Below, piece by piece: positions 1-8,420 of a stretch of 11,404 nt of DNA. The position numbers and the translations under genes are program-made. The notes beneath the pieces were generated by a model. It searched no databases. It worked only from the letters and a program-made list of their open reading frames with translations, and was not told the DNA's origin. This DNA comes from Acidobacteriota bacterium (GTDB taxonomy: Bacteria > Acidobacteriota > Vicinamibacteria > Vicinamibacterales > Fen-181), in NCBI GenBank assembly GCA_021779795.1, contig JAJXZZ010000058.1:1-11404 (forward strand), given 5' to 3'. The number at the start of each line of letters is the position of its first letter. The stretch's first letter is position 1.

Positions 1-1
1 G

Positions 2-2383
<2,382 letters not shown>

Positions 2384-2386
2384 GCC

Positions 2387-2402
2387 CGGCAGGGCCCTGC
2401 CG
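2387..2402 (+). terminator. Perfect 16-nt palindrome just after the kinase stop, possible terminator hairpin
   Basis: CGGCAGGGCCCTGCCG begins three bases after the kinase stop codon. As RNA it gives a 6-bp GC stem with a GGCC loop. No T tract follows, so intrinsic termination is uncertain; it could also stabilise a 3' end. Confidence 0.4.
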
Positions 2403-2433
2403 CGCCCGCTCGCGCCGCCGCCGACACGTGCGA

Positions 2434-2439
2434 TAGACT
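2434..2439 (+). promoter_or_regulatory. -10-like hexamer TAGACT close to the radical SAM start
   Basis: TAGACT matches the sigma-70 -10 consensus at four of six positions and ends only 10 nt before the ATG at 2450. No Shine-Dalgarno is present. Initiation 6-8 nt downstream would give a nearly leaderless mRNA. No good -35 is seen, so support is weak. Confidence 0.35.
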
Positions 2440-2449
2440 GGATGCCACC

Positions 2450-3712
2450 ATGCCCCTCAACGCGTGCGAGCTCGAGATCGACCTGTTCTGCCGCGGCATT
2501 CGCGTCCCCGACGAGGTGCCGCTCGACGGTGCGCGAGGGATCTCGCGCACGCGGGCCGGCCTCGGCTCGGGCCTCGAGATCGTGATCCCCGGCGGGTCCT
2601 GGGTGAAGGATCGGATCTGGGTGAACGTGCCGGTGGAGGAGGCGTTCGCGCGCGAGTCCCCGTACGTGCTCGAGGGGGCGCCCGGCGAGGGCTACCGGGT
2701 CCGGGACGAGCGCACGGGCACCCGGTACGCGGTGGAGGTGCCGCCCGAGCCCGCGTGGTACACGCGGGAGACCTCGCGCGGCATCCCGATGAACCGTGTC
2801 GGCGTCCTGCAGGGGACCTACCTCGGCATCTACGTCAACATGGTCTGCACGTTCTGGAACTACAACCCGCCGCTCAACTGCCGGTTCTGCACGACCGGCA
2901 ACAACGTCGGCGCGCACGAGGTCGTGGACAAGGCGGTCGCCGACGTCATCGAGGTGGCGCGGGCCGCCAAGGAGGAGTCGGGCGTCACCTTCGTGCACCT
3001 CAACGCGGGGTTCCAGGGCAACCGCGGCGTGCAGTTCGCCGAGCCGTACATCGCGGCGCTGAAGGAGGAGGTCGGCGTCCTGGTCGGCGCGCAGCTCGCG
3101 CCGCAGAAGGACTTCGGCGCCTACGACCGGCTGATCGCGCTCGGCGTCGATCACCTCTCGTTCTGCCTGGAGTTCGTCGAGCCCGAGTGGTTCGGAAAGC
3201 TGTGCCCGGGCAAGGAGCGCGTGCTCGGCCAGCAGATCTTCTTCGACTCGATCGAGTACTGCGCGAAAGGGATGCCGAAGGGGGCGGTGTCGGGGGAGAT
3301 CATCGCCGGCGTGGAGCCGGTCGAGGCGACGCTCAGGGGCATCGACTGGATCGCCGACCACGGGGCGTTCCCGACCGTCTGCATCTTCCGCCCGACGGTG
3401 GGCGCCGACATGGAGAGCTGGGCGTCGCCCCCGTACGAGCAGATGCGTCCGGTGATGGCGCACGTCTACGAGGCCTGCCGCCGGAACTGGATCCCGATCG
3501 GGGCGGCGCCGAACATCGAGGTGAGCATCGTCGTCAACCCGGACGACACGGCGCTGCTCGCGCCGCGGACGCCGGGGTTTTACGCCTACGAGGCCTACCG
3601 GCGGGCGGCCCGGGTCGTGGCCCGGCCCTTGTTCGCGCGGAAGATGCGCCGGCGGGAGCGACGACTTCCCGGCGGGGTTGGCGAGATCCCGCCAGGACGG
3701 GACGGGGCGTGA
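2450..3712 (+). CDS. Radical SAM protein with CX10CX2C cluster motif, function unknown
   Basis: This 420-residue protein is recognised as radical SAM by C133...C144-R-F-C147 with an aromatic residue before the last Cys. A GxIxGxxEP-like strand (S281-P290, SGEIIAGVEP) follows, as in biotin-synthase-like folds. The cysteine spacing is CX10CX2C, seven residues longer than the usual CX3CX2C. The first 125 residues form a beta-rich region I cannot assign. A GGEP motif is absent; LNAGFQGNRG may take its place. The C-terminal 30 residues are basic and look disordered. There is no SPASM domain and no obvious second iron-sulfur cluster. The start was chosen as the first ATG giving a continuous fold; it lacks a Shine-Dalgarno. 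It lies 66 bp after the kinase and may be independently transcribed. The substrate is not inferable from the sequence. Confidence 0.85.
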   Translation: MPLNACELEIDLFCRGIRVPDEVPLDGARGISRTRAGLGSGLEIVIPGGSWVKDRIWVNVPVEEAFARESPYVLEGAPGEGYRVRDERTGTRYAVEVPPEPAWYTRETSRGIPMNRVGVLQGTYLGIYVNMVCTFWNYNPPLNCRFCTTGNNVGAHEVVDKAVADVIEVARAAKEESGVTFVHLNAGFQGNRGVQFAEPYIAALKEEVGVLVGAQLAPQKDFGAYDRLIALGVDHLSFCLEFVEPEWFGKLCPGKERVLGQQIFFDSIEYCAKGMPKGAVSGEIIAGVEPVEATLRGIDWIADHGAFPTVCIFRPTVGADMESWASPPYEQMRPVMAHVYEACRRNWIPIGAAPNIEVSIVVNPDDTALLAPRTPGFYAYEAYRRAARVVARPLFARKMRRRERRLPGGVGEIPPGRDGA

Positions 3713-3741
3713 TCGGGCGGACGGTGAAATCAGGCCGTATT

Positions 3742-3757
3742 TCCGGGCGTGCCCGGA
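3742..3757. repeat. 16-nt perfect palindrome TCCGGGCGTGCCCGGA
   Basis: The arms TCCGGGC and GCCCGGA are separated by GT. The element lies 30 bp after the radical SAM stop and ends 12 bp before a sigma-54-like element. It could be a terminator stem for the upstream gene (no T tract) or a protein-binding dyad. Confidence 0.5.
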
Positions 3758-3769
3758 CGTTGGCGCGTG

Positions 3770-3784
3770 TGGCATTTGCCTTGC
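3770..3784 (+). promoter_or_regulatory. Sigma-54 (-24/-12) promoter candidate 1
   Basis: TGGCATTTGCCTTGC matches the RpoN core TGGCA-N6-TTGC, with GG and GC at the required spacing and an A following. Expected transcription start is near 3796, about 120 nt upstream of the small gene at 3918. All nine core bases are matched. Confidence 0.55.
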
Positions 3785-3829
3785 ATTCTTACGTGACGTT
3801 GGCCGGTGTTGCCGGACGGATTTGGATGT

Positions 3830-3849
3830 ATGCGGATGGGGGCCCGCAT
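3830..3849. repeat. Short inverted repeat ATGCGG / CCGCAT
   Basis: Six-base arms at 3830-3835 and 3844-3849 with an 8-nt G-rich loop. It would lie in the 5' leader of the transcript from the sigma-54-like element at 3770. Its role is unknown and it may be chance. Confidence 0.35.
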
Positions 3850-3917
3850 GCGTTCGAGGCGTTCGGCGGCACCGGCTTCTTGCCTTACCGGGCTCCCGCC
3901 GAGATCATCGCCGCGCT

Positions 3918-4175
3918 ATGATCGACCGAGAGAAAGTCCTAACGGTTCTTCACAAGCGATTCCCCGGAGCCGCCGCAGATCAGATTGCCGCCGCCGCCAA
4001 CGCCATTGTCGGCCTCGACGAGGAGTGGGAGGACATCACCGGCCACGAGCCGGAGTTCGGCTATCACTTCTCGACGCAGTGCGGGGAGATTTGTTACCTG
4101 GCCGAGCAGTTCCGGCTGGGCAGCCAGTTTCGCGTGTTCCGCAAGCGCGGCCCCTCCCTGTTGAGCCTGCCGTGA
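3918..4175 (+). CDS. Small conserved-looking hypothetical protein (85 aa)
   Basis: The product begins MIDREKVLTVLHKRFPG and is predicted soluble and mostly helical: an amphipathic N-terminal helix, an Ala-rich helix (about 19-31), an acidic EEWEDI segment, and a central H50 with C55 and C59 (HFSTQCGEICYLAEQF) that could bind a metal or form a disulfide. It ends in a short basic strand. There is no signal peptide or membrane helix. It starts at ATG 3918 because residues upstream in this frame look non-coding; no clear Shine-Dalgarno is present. It sits alone in an AT-richer stretch, downstream of a sigma-54-like promoter. I do not recognise a named family. The coherent amphipathic pattern and non-random composition argue that it is real. 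Confidence 0.6.
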   Translation: MIDREKVLTVLHKRFPGAAADQIAAAANAIVGLDEEWEDITGHEPEFGYHFSTQCGEICYLAEQFRLGSQFRVFRKRGPSLLSLP

Positions 4176-4192
4176 TTCCGACGGCGATGGCA

Positions 4193-4228
4193 TGCCGGCT
4201 TTTCGGCAGTCAAAACCAAAAACTGCCG
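4193..4228. repeat. Dyad CGGCAGT-N11-ACTGCCG with an adjoining TGCCG half-site
   Basis: Perfect 7-base arms at 4204-4210 and 4222-4228 flank an A-rich 11-nt centre. A further TGCCG (4193-4197) can pair with the left arm (TGCCG-GCTTTT-CGGCA), so two hairpins are mutually exclusive. The dyad centre is about 100 bp upstream of the start expected from the sigma-54-like element at 4291, the usual place for an enhancer-binding-protein site. It could alternatively act as a weak terminator for the small gene ending at 4175. Confidence 0.5.
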
Positions 4229-4290
4229 CCATTTCGGAAGACCTAGCCGAACATCTTGCGGCTTTGTAGGGGTTTTCTCGGAAAAATCAA

Positions 4291-4305
4291 TGGCATTGCG
4301 TTTGC
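4291..4305 (+). promoter_or_regulatory. Sigma-54 (-24/-12) promoter candidate 2
   Basis: TGGCATTGCGTTTGC matches TGGCA-N6-TTGC exactly, followed by T, and has an A-rich flank (GAAAAATCAA) just upstream. Expected start is near 4317. It faces the cytochrome operon starting at 4689, leaving a leader of about 370 nt with several hairpins. Confidence 0.6.
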
Positions 4306-4412
4306 TGATATGAACTGGCGAGACAGGTGTCATGCCTGTCAGAGCTTTCTCGCTCAGTGCGAGGATCTGTGCCCGGTGAGGTCGCGCGTTTGTATCCGCA
4401 TCAGGCCTGCCG

Positions 4413-4441
4413 CGGCCGGTCAGCCCATGAAACGGCCGGTC
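4413..4441. repeat. Direct repeat CGGCCGGTC spaced 20 bp
   Basis: Identical 9-mers at 4413-4421 and 4433-4441 are exactly two helical turns apart, so would lie on the same DNA face, as response-regulator sites often do. The repeat is GC-rich, so chance is possible. Confidence 0.35.
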
Positions 4442-4614
4442 GTGTTGAGCTGCATTACTTCATCCTTCCAGACCCTTTATCCACAGGGCGACCGAACCGG
4501 GCGACAGGTTGAGAGGGCGGGCGGGGGAGGCCGAGCGGGCCTTGCCCCCCCGATGACCCCGGCGCCGAGGGCGGCGGGGCGCGCGGCGCCAACCCGGTTG
4601 TTCGCACCGGGCCA

Positions 4615-4644
4615 TTGCGTTCGGCCATGCCTCATCGATACAAT
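4615..4644 (+). promoter_or_regulatory. Sigma-70-like promoter for the cytochrome operon
   Basis: TTGCGT (4615-4620), an 18-nt spacer and TACAAT (4639-4644) match the -35 at three of six and the -10 at five of six positions. A start near 4651 would give a leader of about 38 nt to the ATG at 4689. A 6-bp dyad (CCCGGT/ACCGGG, 4593-4611) directly abuts the -35 and could be an operator. Confidence 0.5.
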
Positions 4645-4688
4645 GCGGCTTCTCTTTTCTTTCATCGAATAGCGTTTTTCTGGCGCCC

Positions 4689-5948
4689 ATGAACCCTATG
4701 CGCTCTCTTCCTGTTCTCATGCTTGCGGCGTGCCTGGTGGCGTCGCCGGCGCTGGCCCGGCGGCCGGCCGAGGCCGCGCCGAAGCCGCCGACCAACGACG
4801 ACTGCCTGGCCTGCCACGGCGACCCGTCGGCGACGGCCGCCGACGGCCGCTCGATCGCGGTGCTGCCCGACAAGTTCGCCGCGTCGATTCACGGCCAGTC
4901 GGGCGTGGCGTGCGTGGACTGCCACGCCGACCTCGCGACGGTGACCGAGTTCCCGCACGCCGAGAAGGTGGCGCCCGTCGCGTGCGCGACGTGCCACCCC
5001 GAGGCCGCGGCGCAGTACGACGTCAGCGTCCATGCCGCGTCCCGCCGGAAGTCGCCCAACAGCGTGGCGGCGGCCTGCAAGGACTGCCACGGGACGCACG
5101 GCATCCTGCCGGCGTCCAACCCGAACTCGCCGACCAACCACTTCAACCTGCCCGCGACGTGCGGGCGCTGCCACGGCAACGCGGACATCATCCGCCGCGG
5201 GCACATCGCGGTCGGCAACGTGGTGACGGCGTTCCAGGACAGCATCCACGGGTGGGCGCTGGCGAAGAGCGGCCTCATGGTCGCCCCCGACTGCACCGAC
5301 TGCCACCACGCCCACGACATCCGGCGCAAGAGCGACCCGCAGAGTTCGGTCTACCGCACGACGATCCCGGCCACCTGCGGCAAGTGCCACGAGGGGGTGG
5401 AGCGGCGGTACCTGACGGGCATCCACGGGGAGGCGCTGTCGAAGGGGAATCCCGACGCGCCGGTCTGCGTGACCTGCCACACGGCGCACCGGATCCAGCG
5501 CGCCGAGGGGCCGGCGTGGAAGACGCAGGTCCTGGCCGAGTGCGGCTCGTGCCACCCCGAGTCGATCCGCACCTACCACGACACGTTTCACGGGCAGGAG
5601 ACGCAGCTGGGCTTCATGCGCGTGGCGACGTGCGCCGACTGCCACGGCGCGCACGACATCTTCCCGCCGCGCGACCCCCGGTCCACGGTGTCGACGACGC
5701 GGGTCGTGTCGACCTGCCGGAAGTGCCATCCCGGGGCCACCGCCAGCTTCGCCAGGTACGACCCGCACGCCGACAAGAACAACCGGCAGCGCGACCCGCT
5801 GCTGTTCTACGCGGCCAAGTTCATGGAGGCGCTGCTCATCGGCGTGTTCGCCTTCTTCGGCATCCATACCGTGCTCTGGGCGTCGCGTGCCGTGAAGCCC
5901 GGCCATCCCATGTCGGGGCCCGACGGCGGCCCGCGTTCGCAGGAGTAG
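4689..5948 (+). CDS. Undecaheme membrane-anchored cytochrome c
   Basis: This 419-residue exported electron carrier has eleven CXXCH heme c sites, with first Cys at residues 39, 75, 99, 130, 158, 202, 230, 260, 285, 315 and 343. A Sec signal peptide (about 1-23, ending ASPALA) puts it in the periplasm, and a C-terminal helix (about 372-396) anchors it in the inner membrane with a short cytoplasmic tail. Repeated IHG, VHA and FHG motifs between heme pairs are probable distal His ligands for bis-His hemes. It resembles the cytochrome c3/OTR-like multiheme group. It is the first gene of a three-gene module, with only 4 nt to the next gene. There is no clear Shine-Dalgarno; ATG 4698 (MRSLPVL) is an alternative start that keeps the signal peptide. 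Role inferred: periplasmic electron transfer to or from the cytochrome b downstream. Confidence 0.9.
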   Translation: MNPMRSLPVLMLAACLVASPALARRPAEAAPKPPTNDDCLACHGDPSATAADGRSIAVLPDKFAASIHGQSGVACVDCHADLATVTEFPHAEKVAPVACATCHPEAAAQYDVSVHAASRRKSPNSVAAACKDCHGTHGILPASNPNSPTNHFNLPATCGRCHGNADIIRRGHIAVGNVVTAFQDSIHGWALAKSGLMVAPDCTDCHHAHDIRRKSDPQSSVYRTTIPATCGKCHEGVERRYLTGIHGEALSKGNPDAPVCVTCHTAHRIQRAEGPAWKTQVLAECGSCHPESIRTYHDTFHGQETQLGFMRVATCADCHGAHDIFPPRDPRSTVSTTRVVSTCRKCHPGATASFARYDPHADKNNRQRDPLLFYAAKFMEALLIGVFAFFGIHTVLWASRAVKPGHPMSGPDGGPRSQE

Positions 5949-5952
5949 CCCG

Positions 5953-6801
5953 ATGGACCAGACCTCCGCCGCCACCGGCGCCATGAAGCAGTACCGGCGG
6001 TTCGACCGCTACCATCGGATCCTGCACGGCGTCCTGATGTTCAGCTTCCTCGGGCTCGCCTTCACCGGCATGCCCCTCCTGTTCAACGACGCCCCGTGGG
6101 CCGTCCGCCTGGCCGGCCTGTTCGGCGGCGGGCACGCCGCCGGCGTGCTGCACCGGTTCTTCGCGGTGCTGCTCATCGGCTGCTTCGCGCTGCACGTCTT
6201 CCGCCTGATGCACCGGCTGTTCGTCAAGAAGGAGCTGGAGGTGCTCTGGGGGCCGGCGTCGATGACGCCGCAGCCGCGCGACGTGGCCGAGCTCATCGCC
6301 AACCTGCGGTGGTTCCTGCGGCTCGGGCCCCAGCCCAAGTTCGACCATTTCACCTACTGGGAGAAGTTCGACTACTGGGCCGTGTTCTGGGGCATGGGGA
6401 TCATCGGCGGATCGGGCCTCGTGCTGTGGTTCCCGGTGTTCTTCTCGAAGTTCCTGCCGGGCTCCTGGTTCAACGTCGCCCTGCTGGTGCACGGCGAGGA
6501 AGGGCTGCTGGCGGTCGGCTTCATCTTCACGATCCATTTCTTCAACGGCCATCTCCGCCCCGACAAGTTCCCGATGGACCCGGTGATCTTCACGGGGCGG
6601 GTGAGCGAGCACGAGCTGCAGGAGGAGCGGCCGGCGGAGTACGAGCGCCTGCTGGCGTCCCGCCAGCTCGAGGAGGCCGAAGTCGGCGCGGCCCCGGCAT
6701 GGGTCGGCAGCCTGGCCAAGGGCGTGGCGGTCGTGGCCGTCAGCCTGGGCCTGGTCATGGTCGGCTTGATCCTCTACGCGGTCCTGTCTGCCGGCCTGTA
6801 G
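5953..6801 (+). CDS. Cytochrome b561/FdnI-like integral membrane diheme subunit
   Basis: This 282-residue protein has about five hydrophobic helices, near residues 27-44, 66-87, 142-160, 181-198 and 255-278. Histidines suited to b-heme ligation lie in or next to them: H21 and H25, H61 and H67, H81 and H87, H180 and H195. Formate-dehydrogenase gamma and b561-type subunits use this pattern to exchange electrons between quinol and periplasmic partners. A good Shine-Dalgarno AGGAG (5941-5945, overlapping the end of the upstream gene) lies 7 nt before ATG 5953, supporting this start and translational coupling with the 11-heme cytochrome. The acidic loop around 217-243 is probably cytoplasmic. Inferred role: the quinone-interacting membrane subunit of the complex formed with the two flanking multiheme proteins. 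Confidence 0.85.
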   Translation: MDQTSAATGAMKQYRRFDRYHRILHGVLMFSFLGLAFTGMPLLFNDAPWAVRLAGLFGGGHAAGVLHRFFAVLLIGCFALHVFRLMHRLFVKKELEVLWGPASMTPQPRDVAELIANLRWFLRLGPQPKFDHFTYWEKFDYWAVFWGMGIIGGSGLVLWFPVFFSKFLPGSWFNVALLVHGEEGLLAVGFIFTIHFFNGHLRPDKFPMDPVIFTGRVSEHELQEERPAEYERLLASRQLEEAEVGAAPAWVGSLAKGVAVVAVSLGLVMVGLILYAVLSAGL

Positions 6802-6856
6802 GGCGGCGGGGAGCCGCTAACCCGAAACACCCGCGAGGCGACGGAGTCACGAGACG

Positions 6857-8227
6857 ATGGCGGCAGAATCCAAGTTCCGGTACATGCGCAACCCGCTGGC
6901 GATGTTCGGCGGCTGGTTGACGACGGTCAGCGCGCTGCTCTTCCTCGGCATCTTCTTCGCCGACCTGTTCGGGCTGCACACGAACCCCTACCTCGGGATC
7001 GTGGCGTTCCTCGTCCTGCCGGGCGCGTTCGTGTTCGGCTTGGTCCTCATGCCGATCGGCGTGTACCTGGCCCATCGGGGCGAGCGGCTCGCCAAGCCCT
7101 CCCTGATCCTCGCCTGGCCGGTCATCGACCTGAACCAGTCCCACACGCGCCACATCGCGGCCGTGATGGTCTTCCTGACGGTGGCGAACGTCCTCGTCAT
7201 CTCGCTGGCGTCGTTCCGCGGCGTCGAGTACATGGACTCGCCGCAGTTCTGCGGGCAGGTCTGCCACACGGTGATGAAGCCCGAGTACACGGCGTACGTC
7301 AACGGTCCGCACGCCCGCGTGCCCTGCGTGGCCTGCCACATCGGCCCCGGGGCGCCGTGGTTCGTCCGGTCGAAGCTGTCCGGCACGCGCCAGCTGTTCG
7401 CCGTGGCCTTCAACACCTACCCGCGGCCGATCCCGTGGCCGGTGGAGAACCTGCGGCCGGCGCGCGACACGTGCGAGCAGTGCCACTGGCCGGAGAAGTT
7501 CACCGGCGACATCGTGAAGCAGGTCCCGCAGTACGGCGACGACGAGGCCAACACGCCGTCGATCACGACGCTCCGCCTGCACATCGGCAGCGGCAACGAC
7601 GCCACGGGCGCCCAGGGCATCCACTGGCACATGGCGCCGTCCACGCGCGTGACCTACATCACGACCGATCCCCAGCGGCAGAAGATCGTCTTCGTCGAGG
7701 TCCAGGACAAGAACGGCGTCCGGAAGTTCCGCATGCCCGGCGTCACCGACGAGGAACTGGCCAAGGGGGAGCGGCGGCTGATGGACTGCATGGACTGCCA
7801 CAACCGCCCGAGCCACAAGTTCGACCAGACGCCCGAGGCGGCGGTGGACGGCGCGATCCAGCGGGGGCTCATCTCGCAGACGCTGCCGTTCGTCCGGCGC
7901 GAGGCGGTCGCGGCGCTGAAGACGGTCTACCCGTCGCAGGCGGCCGCCGCGGTCGGCATCTCGCAGCACCTGACGGGGTTCTTCGCCAAGCAGCTCGGCC
8001 CGCAGGCCGAGGCGCGGAAGGGCGACATCGCGCAGGCCATCGCGACGACACAGGCGCTCTACGCGCGCAACGTGTTCCCCGAGATGAAGGTCACCTGGGG
8101 CACCTACCCGACCAACATCGGGCACGTGGACTCCTCGGGTTGCTTCAGGTGCCACGACGACACGAAGGTGACGGCCGACGGCCGCGTGATCAAGCAGGAT
8201 TGCGACCTCTGCCACGCGATCGAGTAG
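6857..8227 (+). CDS. NapC/NirT-like hexaheme cytochrome c with a CX3CH site
   Basis: This 456-residue protein has three N-terminal hydrophobic helices (about 15-37, 46-72, 98-119) followed by a periplasmic multiheme region. Heme sites: C132-GQV-C136-H137 (CX3CH, one residue longer than normal) and CXXCH at 157, 206, 311, 429 and 449. The stretch FCGQVCHTVMKPEYTAY then PHARVPCVACHIGPGAPW fits NapC/NirT/NrfH-type quinol dehydrogenases, but it is more than twice the length of NapC and has two more hemes. A Shine-Dalgarno GGAG (6843-6846) lies 10 nt before ATG 6857. It is 55 bp after the cytochrome b gene and ends just before a strong hairpin, so it closes the operon. Inferred role: quinol oxidation or reduction and electron relay to the 11-heme protein or an outside partner. 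Confidence 0.88.
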   Translation: MAAESKFRYMRNPLAMFGGWLTTVSALLFLGIFFADLFGLHTNPYLGIVAFLVLPGAFVFGLVLMPIGVYLAHRGERLAKPSLILAWPVIDLNQSHTRHIAAVMVFLTVANVLVISLASFRGVEYMDSPQFCGQVCHTVMKPEYTAYVNGPHARVPCVACHIGPGAPWFVRSKLSGTRQLFAVAFNTYPRPIPWPVENLRPARDTCEQCHWPEKFTGDIVKQVPQYGDDEANTPSITTLRLHIGSGNDATGAQGIHWHMAPSTRVTYITTDPQRQKIVFVEVQDKNGVRKFRMPGVTDEELAKGERRLMDCMDCHNRPSHKFDQTPEAAVDGAIQRGLISQTLPFVRREAVAALKTVYPSQAAAAVGISQHLTGFFAKQLGPQAEARKGDIAQAIATTQALYARNVFPEMKVTWGTYPTNIGHVDSSGCFRCHDDTKVTADGRVIKQDCDLCHAIE

Positions 8228-8250
8228 CGGGCCGCCCGGGCACGTCCGCC

Positions 8251-8282
8251 AACGAGGCCGCGGCCGCCGCCGCGGCCTCGTT
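8251..8282 (+). terminator. Strong 13-bp hairpin after the cytochrome operon
   Basis: Arms AACGAGGCCGCGG (8251-8263) and its exact complement (8270-8282) flank a 6-nt loop, beginning 23 nt after the NapC-like stop. The stem starts AA and ends TT, but no long T run follows. It is the best operon-end signal in the window. Confidence 0.7.
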
Positions 8283-8356
8283 CGTGTACGGGCCCGCGCG
8301 GCGTTCGAGCCCGCCGCCGGCCGCGTGCCCCGCCGGGCCGTCGTCGCCGGCTGCCT

Positions 8357-8378
8357 CGGCCGGCCCATGGGCCGGCCG
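8357..8378. repeat. 22-nt perfect palindrome
   Basis: Half-site CGGCCGGCCCA is followed directly by its reverse complement, with no spacer. It lies between the operon terminator and the AT-rich element before the NosL-like gene. Without a loop it suits a symmetric protein-binding site better than a terminator, though its GC bias means it could be structural. Confidence 0.5.
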
Positions 8379-8414
8379 GCCAGGCCGTACCGTCCGTCCG
8401 GGGCGGAACGGCGC

Positions 8415-8420
8415 TATTAT
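8415..8420 (+). promoter_or_regulatory. AT-rich -10-like element TATTAT before the NosL-like gene
   Basis: TATTAT (five of six to the -10 consensus) lies in CTATTATTAAAGTGTACT, the only AT-rich island in a GC-rich 287-bp gap. No -35 is recognisable at the right distance. The leader to 8515 would be about 88 nt. Confidence 0.4.

Larger units (their letters stand above)
4317..4688 (+). other. Structured non-coding stretch: long leader or small RNA candidate
   Basis: No credible gene is seen here. Hairpins, in order: GACAGG/CCTGTC (4322-4327, 4335-4340); CTCGC/GCGAG (4349-4353, 4359-4363); a 10-bp GC stem with a 2-nt bulge (GGGGGAGGCC 4523-4532 against 4538-4549); GGCGCC at both ends of 4561-4590; and CCCGGT/ACCGGG (4593-4598, 4606-4611). 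A 9-base direct repeat CGGCCGGTC occurs at 4413 and 4433. If transcribed from the element at 4291, the first hairpin would sit at the 5' end of the RNA. Confidence 0.4.

Noticed and set aside
4477..4485. Replication origin suggested by a DnaA box
   Set aside because: Only one box, with no dnaA/dnaN neighbours or AT-rich unwinding element.
4256..4672. 138-codon open frame upstream of the cytochrome operon
   Set aside because: No coherent protein features, and it contains the hairpins and promoter-like elements.
4662..5984. 440-codon minus-strand open frame
   Set aside because: Shadow of the 11-heme cytochrome gene, where CXXCH codons read as repetitive Arg/Val/Ala sequence on the other strand.
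6755..8368. 537-codon minus-strand open frame
   Set aside because: Shadow of the NapC-like gene; no domains and biased composition.
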